DNA of 32,453 nucleotides from Erysipelothrix sp. (GTDB lineage: Bacteria > Bacillota_I > Bacilli_A > Erysipelotrichales > Erysipelotrichaceae). Every line of letters starts with the position of its first letter. Position 1 is the first letter of the stretch. Positions 1-8,400 of this stretch are shown one piece after another. Both the position numbers and the translations under genes were made by a program. The stretch is taken from NCBI GenBank assembly GCA_018335655.1, contig JAGXRX010000031.1:1-32453 (forward strand), written 5' to 3'. The notes beneath the pieces were generated by a model that searched no databases, had not been told where the DNA came from, and saw only the letters and a program-made list of their open reading frames with translations.

Positions 1-330
1 CCCCTTGAGTTTGGATCAACAGGTGACATGCTCTTAGGACAAGATGTCTTTGCGATTGGTTATCCTTTAGGGTTTGATTTATCTCTTTCTATCACAAAAG
101 GTATTATATCGGGATTAAATAGAAATCTAGGTAATGGTGTTCCGCTGGTACAAACCGATGCAGCCATTAATCCAGGTAATAGTGGTGGTCCACTCTTCAA
201 CATGAAAGGTCAAGTCATTGGGGTTAACTCCTCAAAGATTGCATCTGAGATTGTGGAAGGAATTGGATTTGCAATCATGGGAGAAGTCGTCTTAGAGTTC
301 ATAAGTGATGTTATTGATCTTGAAACATAG
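1..330 (+). CDS. HtrA/DegP-like trypsin-fold serine protease, 3' fragment
   Basis: The gene is cut by the left edge of the window; the open frame runs in from base 1, so the Met at base 28 is not the start. The visible 110 residues are the C-terminal barrel of an S1C (HtrA) protease: a FAIGYPLG strand, then QTDAAINPGNSGGPLFN, where the Ser of GNSGGPL is the catalytic nucleophile, then the closing GQVIGVNS and GIGFAI segments. The His and Asp of the triad would lie upstream of the window. The protein stops about 15 residues after the GFAI strand, so there is no PDZ domain, unlike most HtrA proteins of about 400 aa. A role in extracytoplasmic protein quality control is known for the family; secretion cannot be judged here because the N-terminus is missing. 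Confidence 0.9.
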   Translation, partial: PLEFGSTGDMLLGQDVFAIGYPLGFDLSLSITKGIISGLNRNLGNGVPLVQTDAAINPGNSGGPLFNMKGQVIGVNSSKIASEIVEGIGFAIMGEVVLEFISDVIDLET

Positions 331-348
331 TTCAAACTATGTTTTTTT
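323..348 (+). terminator. Rho-independent terminator of the HtrA-like gene
   Basis: Ten-base arms AAACATAGTT and AACTATGTTT separated by only CA, followed by a run of T. The left arm overlaps the stop codon. The two-base loop means the innermost pairs must open, but stem plus T-tract is typical. Confidence 0.85.
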
Positions 349-360
349 CTTGTTAGCATA

Positions 361-390
361 TTCACATTTATACTGATGTAAGTTTATAAT
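361..390 (+). promoter_or_regulatory. Sigma-A-type promoter for the GLUG surface protein
   Basis: TTCACA (361-366, one mismatch to TTGACA) lies 18 bp before a perfect TATAAT (385-390). It sits between the terminator of the previous gene and the AAAAGGAG ribosome binding site of the next. Confidence 0.65.
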
Positions 391-405
391 ATATTAAAAG
401 GAGAA

Positions 406-421
406 TGTCACTTATGTGACA
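406..421. repeat. Perfect 16-bp inverted repeat at the start codon
   Basis: TGTCAC, TTAT, GTGACA. It lies between the ribosome binding site and the coding sequence and includes the proposed GTG start in its right arm. It could be an operator or an mRNA hairpin that limits translation; the sequence alone does not decide. Confidence 0.5.
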
Positions 422-2218
422 CATAAGGCAATGAAAAACTTACTCAAAATTGTGTTTTCATGTGTTTTGTTGGCTTCACTTTTTGTGAGGCCATCCACGT
501 CAACTTTCGCTTTAACACTTTTTGCTGGTGGGGATGGAACAGAGAATAATCCTTACCTTATTGAAACCGCTGAACAATTCTCTGCGATTCGTGCTAATCT
601 TGACGCATTTTATGCTTTGATTAGTGATATTGATTTATCAGATTTAACGGGTAGTTTCGATGATTTAGATCCTCTATATAATAATGGGGAGGGTTGGATG
701 CCAATCGGAACAAGACAAGCATCTTTTGAAGGTGTCTTTGATGGGCGTGGTTACAAGATTTCAGGATTAGCTATCAAGAAAACATCAGATTCAGAATCAA
801 TGGTGATGGGATTGTTTGGATCGACGTATGGTGCTACTTTGTATAATTTCGATCTTGAAGGAAAGCTTCACTCTACATCAGACAATGATACGGTTGTTGG
901 TATGTTAGCCTCTGAAGCTGAAGCAACTTTTATTAGTGGAGTTCGTGTTTTTGGAACTATCGAATCTAGTGGTACACAGTATAACTCCTTTGGTGGGGTC
1001 GTTGGTCGAAGTACATTTGCTCACTTGTTTAATGTGGAATCTCATGTATTCATAGATACTCTAACAGAGGGACCCACTGGTGGTATAGCAGGTTACTCAT
1101 ACGAAACCGTATTTTTAAACGTCATAAACCGAGGTGAAATTGAAGCATATCGAGCAATCGAAGTTGGTGGAATTGTTGGATATGCCGATGAAAATACTGA
1201 ACTAAACTATGTTCAAAACTATGGCAACATCCTTGGAAATAGTTTAGTGGGAGGGATTGTGGGTTACGCAATACGCACAGATATAAACGTGGCTATTAAC
1301 TATGGTGATGTTAGAACACAAACATATCACGCTGGAGGTATTGGAGGTTCAATAAATTATGTATCCGAACCATCAGGCGTATCCTCACGCACCTTATCGT
1401 TTTTAGTTAACTATGGTGTGATAACTTCCAATCTTAATGATCCTGCTGTAAGACTTGGGTCTATCTTTGCAAAGATGGATTTTGAAATTTATGATGAAAA
1501 TGATTATATAGTCATTCGAGATTTAATTGATTTTGAAGGTGGAATACCTTTAGTGAGTACTATCGAAGATGATGCAAATGTCTATCAATTCCGTATTATA
1601 TTCGATGGTTTTAGAGCTACAGGTAGTGAATATACGCTTGATAAAAACTCTCCATACAAAGGTCAAGTTGTCGTTGTTAATGAGTTTGATATGTTAGATT
1701 TAATTCCTCTAGATAGCATTGAAGAAGCGATTAATGATACTTCTTATAGTTTAGAAGCATCACTCGAAGATGGTGTTATTTTTATTGATCTTGCTCAATA
1801 CTTTTACTTTACTCAAGGGAAATTGGAAGCTCCCGTAAGTTATGGGTTGTTTGTTGCTAACACTACCTTTTTTGCAACACTTCCTTCAATCCCATTTATG
1901 ATTCCTCTCATGGCTGATTTCGAAGATCTCGTTGATTGGGATTTCACATTTATGGTTGGATGGAATACACAACGTGACGATACTGGCACGCTTTACATCC
2001 CTAATGATGAGGTTGATTATGTTCGAGGGGTTGCTTTTGTGAGAGTTTTTGCTACTGATGGTGAAGTACTTGATGATGATAATGATCTTATTGACGAGGA
2101 GGATGTTGATGGGGATGGGGATGAAGAATTACCTGCCACATCAGATTCTGCATCATGGTCATGGTTATTGCTCACTTTAGGATTCCTAAGTATACAATAT
2201 TCAAAGAAAAAATCTTAG
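416..2218 (+). CDS. Secreted GLUG-repeat surface protein with LPATS cell-wall sorting signal
   Basis: A 600-aa putative surface protein of unknown specific role. It opens with a signal peptide (positive MKNLLK, then hydrophobic VFSCVLLASLF, cleavage probably near STFA). Residues about 40-130 hold the PYLIETAEQFSAIR and FEGVFDGRGYKISGL motifs that usually precede GLUG repeats. Residues about 130-330 carry repeated GGIVGY/GGVVGR/GGIAGY units with NYG motifs, likely a beta-solenoid. A less recognisable domain follows, then an Asp/Glu-rich linker (about 552-570) and the C-terminal anchor LPATS (572-576), a hydrophobic stretch and KKKS. G is replaced by S in the LPxTG motif. Start: GTG at 416, 12 bases after AAAAGGAG, lies in an inverted repeat; ATG at 431 would also leave an intact signal peptide but has poor ribosome-site spacing. 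Adhesion or polymer binding is only inference. Confidence 0.8.
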   Translation: MTHKAMKNLLKIVFSCVLLASLFVRPSTSTFALTLFAGGDGTENNPYLIETAEQFSAIRANLDAFYALISDIDLSDLTGSFDDLDPLYNNGEGWMPIGTRQASFEGVFDGRGYKISGLAIKKTSDSESMVMGLFGSTYGATLYNFDLEGKLHSTSDNDTVVGMLASEAEATFISGVRVFGTIESSGTQYNSFGGVVGRSTFAHLFNVESHVFIDTLTEGPTGGIAGYSYETVFLNVINRGEIEAYRAIEVGGIVGYADENTELNYVQNYGNILGNSLVGGIVGYAIRTDINVAINYGDVRTQTYHAGGIGGSINYVSEPSGVSSRTLSFLVNYGVITSNLNDPAVRLGSIFAKMDFEIYDENDYIVIRDLIDFEGGIPLVSTIEDDANVYQFRIIFDGFRATGSEYTLDKNSPYKGQVVVVNEFDMLDLIPLDSIEEAINDTSYSLEASLEDGVIFIDLAQYFYFTQGKLEAPVSYGLFVANTTFFATLPSIPFMIPLMADFEDLVDWDFTFMVGWNTQRDDTGTLYIPNDEVDYVRGVAFVRVFATDGEVLDDDNDLIDEEDVDGDGDEELPATSDSASWSWLLLTLGFLSIQYSKKKS

Positions 2219-2224
2219 TTGCTA

Positions 2225-2258
2225 AAAGATAGGTTAAATTACCTATCTTTTTCTTTTC
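2225..2258 (+). terminator. Rho-independent terminator after the GLUG protein
   Basis: Arms AAAGATAGGT (2225-2234) and ACCTATCTTT (2241-2250) around a six-base loop, followed by a T-rich tract. It separates the surface protein gene from the ABC exporter operon. Confidence 0.9.
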
Positions 2259-2301
2259 TTTTGTATGTCTTCCCTTTAAAATGATGTAGGGAGGATTTCT
2301 T

Positions 2302-3306
2302 ATGATACAAGTATCCCATGTGAGTAAAGATTTTATTAAATATGAAAAAGGTAAAGGCTTAAAAGGATTAATTCAAGGTTTCTTTAATGCAAAGAAGACG
2401 ATATATCACGCAGTGAGTGATATTTCTTTTGAAATCCAAAAAGGTGAAATGGTAGGCTACATTGGAGCTAATGGAGCTGGTAAATCAACCACGATTAAAA
2501 TGTTAACAGGAATCTTAACACCCACAGGTGGTGAGATTAAAGTTAATGGCATTGTTCCTCATCAAGATCGTAAAGCAAATGCTAAAACCATTGGTGTTGT
2601 CTTTGGGCAACGTACTCAGTTATGGTGGGATCTTCCACTTGTTGAATCATTTAGTGTTTTAAAAGAAATTTATCAAGTGAGTGATGATGACTTTAATGAG
2701 CGTATGGCATTCTTTAATGATGTTCTTCATCTTAATGAGTTTATAAGCTCTCCTGTTAGAACATTATCTTTAGGACAGCGTATGCGCGCAGACATTGCTG
2801 CATCTCTTCTCCATAATCCTCAAGTCTTATATTTAGATGAACCTACTATAGGATTAGACGTGCAAGCAAAACAAGCCATGCGTCTAGCCATTAAGAAAAT
2901 GAATGAAACGTTTAAGACAACCGTTATCTTGACCACCCATGATATGGATGATATTGAAGACTTATGTTCACGCATTATGATACTTGATCATGGCAAGATT
3001 ATTTATGATGGAAATCTACAAAAGATCAAAGATACTTATGGAATTATTAAGACATTGACACTGACATTATCAACTCCATTTGAGCATCATGCTGAGTTTA
3101 TCACATCATTTTCAAGTGATCATGATATTACCATTGAATCAAATCTTACTCAAGTATGTATTAAATTCAATAAACATCACACCAAAGTAAGTCAACTTAC
3201 TGCTTGGATGATGCATCATTATGAAGTGTTGGATATGAGTATTGCAGATACGGATATAGAAGATATTGTTGCTTCTATCTATGAAGCAAAAGTGGTGAAT
3301 GTGTGA
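2302..3306 (+). CDS. ABC-2-type exporter, ATP-binding protein
   Basis: A 334-aa ATPase of a two-permease ABC-2 exporter. Walker A GANGAGKST is at about 55-63, the signature LSLGQRMRAD at about 155, Walker B VLYLDEPTIGLD follows, and the H-loop is TTHD. The roughly 90-residue C-terminal extension after the ATPase core is common in this NatA/daunorubicin-exporter-like group. The start follows GGGAGG at good spacing. The stop overlaps the next gene by 4 nt (GTGTGA region), and two permeases and a hydrolase follow, so the four genes are probably one operon. The exported substrate cannot be told from the sequence. Confidence 0.9.
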   Translation: MIQVSHVSKDFIKYEKGKGLKGLIQGFFNAKKTIYHAVSDISFEIQKGEMVGYIGANGAGKSTTIKMLTGILTPTGGEIKVNGIVPHQDRKANAKTIGVVFGQRTQLWWDLPLVESFSVLKEIYQVSDDDFNERMAFFNDVLHLNEFISSPVRTLSLGQRMRADIAASLLHNPQVLYLDEPTIGLDVQAKQAMRLAIKKMNETFKTTVILTTHDMDDIEDLCSRIMILDHGKIIYDGNLQKIKDTYGIIKTLTLTLSTPFEHHAEFITSFSSDHDITIESNLTQVCIKFNKHHTKVSQLTAWMMHHYEVLDMSIADTDIEDIVASIYEAKVVNV

Positions 3307-4115
3307 CGTTAAGACCTTATTTTGCCTTCTTTAAAGCTTATTTCTTAGTTTACTTGGCCTATCGGGTTCAGGTTATTTTATGGTTCTTTACGAATGCTTT
3401 AGAGATTGCCTTTGCGATGCTTTTATGGGCAGCAATTTATGCTTCTTCCTCAGCAACTTCACTTTATGGGTTTACACTTGTGGATATGTTGTTGTATCAG
3501 TTGTTAATGACACTCACCTATTCACTCACTGATATGAATCCTATTGATGCTCTATTAGACGACTTCAATGATGGTAAGATTGCAATGTCTTTAATTAAAC
3601 CTGTCAATTATGAACTACAAATATTCTTTCAAAACTTAGGAGCTAATGCATTTCGCAATGTCGTGTTATTACTACCGATGTTAGCCATTATTATTGGTTC
3701 ACAACTTTTAAGTAAAGCGGGTGTTGTGATCTCACTAATGTCTATATTGATCTTCATTGTGAGTGTTATTATGGGTCTTCTTATTAATTACTTTGTTAAA
3801 TTTATCTTCTCAAACCTTATCTTCTATACCGAAGCAAGTTTTGGACTATGGCAACTTCAAGCTATTGTAATCTCTCTTTTAGCAGGTGGTATTGTTCCTT
3901 TACATTTCTTTCCTGAAGTGATTGGAAACATATTAAGATTACTTCCATTTGCCTACATCCAATACATTCCCGTTATGTCACTTATGGGACGTATTGGAGC
4001 TAATGAGCTGTCTTTAGCTCTATGGATTCAACTTGGATGGGTGATCGTTTTAGGGCTTGCTGCAAATTTGGTATGGCGTCATTCAATTAAAAATATGAAA
4101 GTGAACGGAGGGTAA
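3303..4115 (+). CDS. ABC-2-type exporter permease, first subunit
   Basis: A 270-aa integral membrane protein with about six hydrophobic segments and no soluble domain, of the ABC-2 permease group often annotated ABC2_membrane_6 (DUF990). It starts at a GTG that overlaps the end of the ATPase gene by 4 nt and ends one base before the second permease. It probably forms a heterodimer with that permease, driven by the upstream ATPase. The motif region NDGKIAMSLIKPVNYELQ, in the first cytoplasmic loop, resembles KGELDRHLLRPIDPLFQ of the next protein, which shows that the two permeases are related. Confidence 0.85.
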   Translation: MTLRPYFAFFKAYFLVYLAYRVQVILWFFTNALEIAFAMLLWAAIYASSSATSLYGFTLVDMLLYQLLMTLTYSLTDMNPIDALLDDFNDGKIAMSLIKPVNYELQIFFQNLGANAFRNVVLLLPMLAIIIGSQLLSKAGVVISLMSILIFIVSVIMGLLINYFVKFIFSNLIFYTEASFGLWQLQAIVISLLAGGIVPLHFFPEVIGNILRLLPFAYIQYIPVMSLMGRIGANELSLALWIQLGWVIVLGLAANLVWRHSIKNMKVNGG

Positions 4116-4116
4116 A

Positions 4117-4905
4117 ATGAAACGATTTCTTAAAATTTACTGGACATTCACTTCACAATACATTAAACGCTTAGTTCATTATCGCTTAGACTTTGCGATT
4201 GGTGTTATATCTTTTGTGTTTGTTCAACTTTCAGGTATATTGCTTATTACCCTCGTCTTTCAACAGATTACTGCACTTAATGGGTATACCTTTGAGCAGA
4301 TGGTGTTCTTCTATGGATTCTTTCAACTCCCTCGTGGGATTGATCACTTGATTACAGACAATATCTGGCTTATTCCAAATAAAATACGTAAAGGTGAACT
4401 TGATCGTCACTTATTAAGACCAATTGATCCTCTCTTCCAAATCATTGCTGAGCGTTTCCAACATGAAGCACTTGGAGAACTTATAATTGGAGGTTTACTT
4501 ATTGCGATTACATTCCCATCCTTTGGTATTTCTCCATCAATATGGACAATCTTACTGTTGGGTGTTCTAATTCTGATAGGTGCTGGTATTTATATGTCTA
4601 TTAAGCTACTTACAGCTTCTTTATCGTTTTGGACAATGAACTCCATGCAAGTTATGGTCACTGTCTATAATATTTCCGACTTTGCGAAGTATCCGATAAC
4701 AATTTTCCCACCGATGATTCAAACTCTCATTACCTACATTGTACCTTTCGCATTTGTCTCCTTCTTCCCTGCTTCAGTCTTACTTAACCAAGCAGATGGA
4801 ATGAGTATTCTAATTCAAAGCTTTCTTGCACTTATGATTATCCTATCCTTAGCTCTCTTTGTTTGGAACAAGGGTCTTAAAGGATATCAAAGTAGTGGTC
4901 ATTAG
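4117..4905 (+). CDS. ABC-2-type exporter permease, second subunit
   Basis: A 262-aa polytopic membrane protein, the second ABC-2 permease. It has about six transmembrane segments and the loop motif IRKGELDRHLLRPIDPLFQ (about residues 89-107), which matches the equivalent loop of the preceding permease and is typical of this family. It lies 1 nt after the first permease, with the GGAGG ribosome site inside the end of that gene. Two different permeases with one ATPase implies an exporter with one ATPase homodimer and a permease heterodimer. Confidence 0.85.
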   Translation: MKRFLKIYWTFTSQYIKRLVHYRLDFAIGVISFVFVQLSGILLITLVFQQITALNGYTFEQMVFFYGFFQLPRGIDHLITDNIWLIPNKIRKGELDRHLLRPIDPLFQIIAERFQHEALGELIIGGLLIAITFPSFGISPSIWTILLLGVLILIGAGIYMSIKLLTASLSFWTMNSMQVMVTVYNISDFAKYPITIFPPMIQTLITYIVPFAFVSFFPASVLLNQADGMSILIQSFLALMIILSLALFVWNKGLKGYQSSGH

Positions 4906-4929
4906 TGCTTGCACAATAAAGGAGAAGTT

Positions 4930-5742
4930 ATGCCTAAAATAAAGATTAATGGGATTGAACTTTTTTATGAAGTGTATGGTAAGCATAATACTGAAGGAAC
5001 TATTGTGTTCTTTAATGGTGTTATGGCCACTGCAAGTTCTTGGCAAAGCCAAGTTGATATCTTTGTTCACCATGGATTTAAGGTAGTAGTTCATGATTTA
5101 AGAGGACAACTTAAGTCCGATAAGCCAAAAGGTCCTTACTCCTTTAAACAACATGCCCATGACAGTATGGAATTAATGAAAGCACTAAGTATTGAAAAAG
5201 CTCATCTTATTGGTACATCCTATGGTGGTGAAGTGATCTTGACATTCACTCTACAGTATCCTGACATGGTTCAAAGCATCGCTGTGATTAATTCTGTGAG
5301 TGAGGTTGATGAAGCACTTAGAGAAGGTGTTAATGAATGGAAAAGACTTGCACAAACATACGATGGTGAAACCTTTTTTAGAGGCATGCTTAAAAGTGTG
5401 TATCATCCAGTCTATCTTAAAGACAATGCAGAACTTCTTGAGAAAAGAGCAAAACAGTTTGCGGCAATTCCTAAAGATTATTTTGATGGACAGATTGCCT
5501 TATATGATACCTTTATGAATGACCTTAATGTCACATCACAACTTCATCAAATAAAAGTACCAGTGCTGATTGTGACTGGTGAAAATGATGAATTAAAACC
5601 AAGGCATTTTTCAGATCTTATGGCTAAGGAGATTAAGCATGCACAGTATGTCATTATCCCTGAGTGTGGTCATGTGACTATCTTTGAAAAACCACAGACA
5701 CTTAATCCAATGTTGCTAGGATTTGTCTTGAGTCAGAAGTAA
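4930..5742 (+). CDS. Alpha/beta-fold hydrolase
   Basis: A 270-aa single-domain alpha/beta hydrolase. The nucleophile elbow is GTSYGG (Ser in G-x-S-x-G, at about 98), the acid is probably the Asp in TGENDELK (about 220), and the base is the His in ECGHVTIFEKP (about 247). The HDLRGQLKSDKP stretch after strand 4 is typical of the esterase/lactonase/peroxidase-like group. There is no signal peptide, so it acts in the cytoplasm. The start is the ATG at 4930, 6 bases after AAAGGAG; a TTG at 4909 in the same frame has no ribosome site. It follows the exporter genes by 24 nt and is probably in their operon. The substrate is unknown. Confidence 0.85.
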   Translation: MPKIKINGIELFYEVYGKHNTEGTIVFFNGVMATASSWQSQVDIFVHHGFKVVVHDLRGQLKSDKPKGPYSFKQHAHDSMELMKALSIEKAHLIGTSYGGEVILTFTLQYPDMVQSIAVINSVSEVDEALREGVNEWKRLAQTYDGETFFRGMLKSVYHPVYLKDNAELLEKRAKQFAAIPKDYFDGQIALYDTFMNDLNVTSQLHQIKVPVLIVTGENDELKPRHFSDLMAKEIKHAQYVIIPECGHVTIFEKPQTLNPMLLGFVLSQK

Positions 5743-5765
5743 CATTACTTATCTATAGTGAACAT

Positions 5766-5794
5766 AAAAAATGACGAATGATTCGTCATTTTTT
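5766..5794. terminator. Bidirectional terminator between convergent genes
   Basis: ATGACGAA and TTCGTCAT arms with a TGA loop, A5 on the left and T6 on the right. It works for the exporter/hydrolase operon on the plus strand and for the GyrI-like gene on the minus strand. Confidence 0.9.
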
Positions 5795-5795
5795 A

Positions 5796-6260
5796 CTATA
5801 ATATTCTTATTGGAAAGAACATATATCCTTGTCCATCCTCTGGGCAAATATAATCATGAACAGCCCCTACAAGATGCATATTATTATCACTTAAATATTT
5901 CATAACTTCTGTGAATGTATCTGCGTTTTCATTTTTGACATAAATATACTCATACGATGGAATTGTCCATTTTGACCACCCTTCTTTTGGAAGAGCATCG
6001 TCTATAACTTCAATTCCTGCTAGGTATAGACCTTTGGTGAAGTTGTCTTCCCATGGTTTAAAAGAGCGGGATAAATCTGACATGACTCCCCAAATTCCAA
6101 GAAGATTTCCATGATCGTCTTTCTTTCCAAGTGATGCTATTTCATTAAAATTTGCATTAGCATCTTCCCATAACTTCTTAATGAATCCATCCCCGTTTTC
6201 TGTAGAACCTTCTTTTCCTATAACCGAAAAAGTTTCTTTGATGCATTTTTTAATTTCCAT
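5796..6260 (-). CDS. GyrI-like small-molecule-binding domain protein
   Basis: A 154-aa protein matching the AraC-effector-binding/GyrI-like fold: IWGVMSDLSRSFKPWEDNFTKGLYLAGIEV, WSKWTIPSYEYIYVK and the C-terminal MFFPIRIL are the usual landmarks (the last gives the IPI-like end). It has no helix-turn-helix, so it is a stand-alone binding domain, not a full MerR or AraC regulator. Proteins like this bind drugs or other amphipathic molecules, or inhibit gyrase; which applies here is unknown. The start follows GGAGGGG by five bases. A TATAAT lies upstream (6310-6315 on the minus strand) without a convincing -35. It is single and convergent to the exporter operon. Confidence 0.75.
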   Translation of the reverse strand: MEIKKCIKETFSVIGKEGSTENGDGFIKKLWEDANANFNEIASLGKKDDHGNLLGIWGVMSDLSRSFKPWEDNFTKGLYLAGIEVIDDALPKEGWSKWTIPSYEYIYVKNENADTFTEVMKYLSDNNMHLVGAVHDYICPEDGQGYMFFPIRIL

Positions 6261-6377
6261 TTCCCCTCCTGTGTATTTAAAGATTTCGCACTTCCTACTT
6301 CAGTTCATTTATATTATAAAACAGATCAATTGGAAGTGATGCAATTACTTACTAGAATTTGCAAGTGTATTTTGAAT

Positions 6378-6413
6378 TAAAAAAGCACATGTAACAGTAT
6401 AGTGTACATGTGC
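6378..6413 (-). terminator. Terminator of the lysine/arsM operon
   Basis: On the minus strand GCACATGTA (6413-6405), an 11-base loop and TACATGTGC (6393-6385) are followed by T6. It lies about 70 bases after the arsM stop. The stretch between it and the GyrI-like gene (6261-6377) holds only that gene's upstream region. Confidence 0.85.
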
Positions 6414-6482
6414 CTTATTATGCTTTTAAACTATGCAAACCAATAATAACCCTCAGATCCTAATTGAAGCGCTGTTAAGTTT

Positions 6483-7286
6483 TCAAGGTTTCCTTACCTC
6501 AATGATAAAAGATGCGACAAAATCTTCAACCTTTTTATCTGGTGCCCAACTCTTTAATATTTCTTTACTATTATCTTTTGGATAAATATTAATATCCACA
6601 AATCCAGCTTTCTTGAGAATGGTTTCTATTGTACCTATTTCTTCAGCTCCCGCAATACATCCTGTGTACATCTTTAAATCTTCCTTAATATTGGTTGGAA
6701 GCGTAGCGGTTGCACATATATCGGAAATTGAAACACGTCCACCATGTTTAAGTACTCTAAATGCTTCTTGAAAAACTTTTGGTTTATCTATTGATAAGTT
6801 AATAACACAGTTTGAAATAATGACATCGATTGAATCATTTTCAATGGGAAGATGCTCAATCTCTCCTAAGCGAAATTCAACATTCTTATATCCTAGTTGT
6901 TCACTATTTTTTCTTGCTAAATCAATCATCGCTGGTGTCATGTCCACACCAATAACATGACCGCTTTCTTTAACTTGCTTTCTCGCAAGAAAACAATCAA
7001 ATCCACCACCACTTCCAAGATCAAGTACGGTTTCACCCTCTTTTAAAGATGCCATCGCAATTGGATTTCCACAACCAAGTCCCATGTTCGCTTGATTGGG
7101 CATACCCTCTAAATCGTTAGGTGAATACCCAAGTTTTGTGGATATATCATTGATACTTAGTATACTTGTCTTTCCTTGAGTATTTGGGCTGCAACAACCA
7201 TCACCACATCCTTGATTTCCACGCTGAGCAATTTTTCCATAGCTTTGTTTAATCTGGTTTTTGATGTTAGTCTTATCTGCTTCCAT
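6483..7286 (-). CDS. arsM: Arsenite S-adenosylmethyltransferase
   Basis: A 267-aa SAM-dependent methyltransferase that converts trivalent arsenite to methylated arsenicals. Visible are the Cys-rich N-terminus QGCGDGCCSPN, the SAM-binding motif VLDLGSGGGFDCFLA, and the conserved Cys of MGLGCGNP, SNCVINL and TGCIAGAEE, which match the three As-binding cysteines of the ArsM family. The start is the ATG at 7286, 8 bases after GAGGG; another ATG at 7310 overlaps the preceding gene and has no good site. It begins 4 bases after the DAP deacetylase stop, with no promoter or terminator between, so it appears to be the last gene of the lysine-riboswitch operon, an odd place for an arsenic gene. No arsR, arsB or arsC is nearby. 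Confidence 0.88.
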   Translation of the reverse strand: MEADKTNIKNQIKQSYGKIAQRGNQGCGDGCCSPNTQGKTSILSINDISTKLGYSPNDLEGMPNQANMGLGCGNPIAMASLKEGETVLDLGSGGGFDCFLARKQVKESGHVIGVDMTPAMIDLARKNSEQLGYKNVEFRLGEIEHLPIENDSIDVIISNCVINLSIDKPKVFQEAFRVLKHGGRVSISDICATATLPTNIKEDLKMYTGCIAGAEEIGTIETILKKAGFVDINIYPKDNSKEILKSWAPDKKVEDFVASFIIEVRKP

Positions 7287-7290
7287 ATGT

Positions 7291-8400
7291 TTATCCCTCT
7301 TTCTTTTCAAAAGATTCTAGTATCTTTAAGTATATATCGACTCCTGTTTGAAGAATAGATTCATCGATATCAAAGGTTGGTGAATGTAGTGAAGTCTTTG
7401 GGTTTCCACTCCCTAAAAACATAAATAGTGAAGGCATCACTTGAGTATAAAATCCAAAGTCTTCTGCCAACATTACTGGTTCAATGACTGTAAGTTGATC
7501 ACCTAGAATCGTTTGAGCTCGTTTAAATAATTGTGTGTCATTAGTGACACTTGGATAGAAATCACGAATGTCACACTCAATTTGAACACCATGCATGACT
7601 TCAAAGGCACTGACATGTTGGCGAATTAAGGATTTAAGATAATCGTAGTTCTTTTGTGAGAAGGCACGAAGTGTTCCTTCACATACGACACGATCTGCTA
7701 AGGAATTGCGAGCTTCTCCACCATGTATCTTACCAAAGTGAGCGACAACACTATCCAAAGGATTCATGTTTCTAGAGATAATAGTTTGAAGGGATTGCAT
7801 TAAGTTACTTGCGATTTGTAGGGCATCAACACCACGATGTGGTGTCCCAGCATGTGCTGCAACGCCATGAACAATGATGTCAATCTCTCCATTTTGAGCC
7901 ATCATAGGACCAGGTTTAGATCCTAACTGATGTGTTTCAAGTTGAGGATATACATGAAGCCCAAAACATCCTTTAACTTGGTTTAAATCAAATGAAAGTT
8001 CTTCTAAGACTACTCTCGCTCCTCCAGGACTTTCTTCTGCAGGTTGAAACAGTAGTACGATTGTATGATAAAAAGATTTTCCTTTTAATGCATTGGCAAA
8101 CCCTAATAACATACTCATATGAGCATCATGACCACAAGCATGCATGTTTAAGTTTGTGCTTTTATAATCATGGGTGTTCTTTTCAAGAATAGGAAGTCCA
8201 TCCATGTCAGAGCGATACATTAAGATATCATTACTTATTCCAGGAATAGTCACTAACCATCCTGTTTGGGCAATGCTTTGAGGCTGATATCCCATAGAAG
8301 TAAGCGCATCGAAAAGATATTGACTCGTAAGAGGCAAATCAAACCCAAGTTCTGGGATACGATGAAGATCTCTTCTTATGGAACTCAGAGCAAATGTCAT
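7291..8400 (-). CDS. ykuR: N-acetyldiaminopimelate deacetylase (M20 family)
   Basis: A 369-aa M20D amidohydrolase-type peptidase. Zinc-binding motifs are HACGHDAHM (about 97-105), PAEESPGGA, and [11 protein letters not shown] in the dimerisation domain; [11 protein letters not shown] and a C-terminal SLHSPTFD also fit. Related enzymes include hippurate and indole-acetyl-amino-acid hydrolases, but the place directly after dapH in a DAP operon points to release of LL-diaminopimelate from the N-acetyl form. The start overlaps the dapH stop by 4 nt. It acts in the cytoplasm. This step completes the acetyl branch except for the aminotransferase, which is not in the window. Confidence 0.9.
   Translation of the reverse strand: MTFALSSIRRDLHRIPELGFDLPLTSQYLFDALTSMGYQPQSIAQTGWLVTIPGISNDILMYRSDMDGLPILEKNTHDYKSTNLNMHACGHDAHMSMLLGFANALKGKSFYHTIVLLFQPAEESPGGARVVLEELSFDLNQVKGCFGLHVYPQLETHQLGSKPGPMMAQNGEIDIIVHGVAAHAGTPHRGVDALQIASNLMQSLQTIISRNMNPLDSVVAHFGKIHGGEARNSLADRVVCEGTLRAFSQKNYDYLKSLIRQHVSAFEVMHGVQIECDIRDFYPSVTNDTQLFKRAQTILGDQLTVIEPVMLAEDFGFYTQVMPSLFMFLGSGNPKTSLHSPTFDIDESILQTGVDIYLKILESFEKKEG

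Noticed and set aside
4849-5094. Minus-strand open frame of 81 codons across the permease/hydrolase junction
   Set aside because: It opposes two well-supported genes, has no ribosome site and no recognisable protein features.
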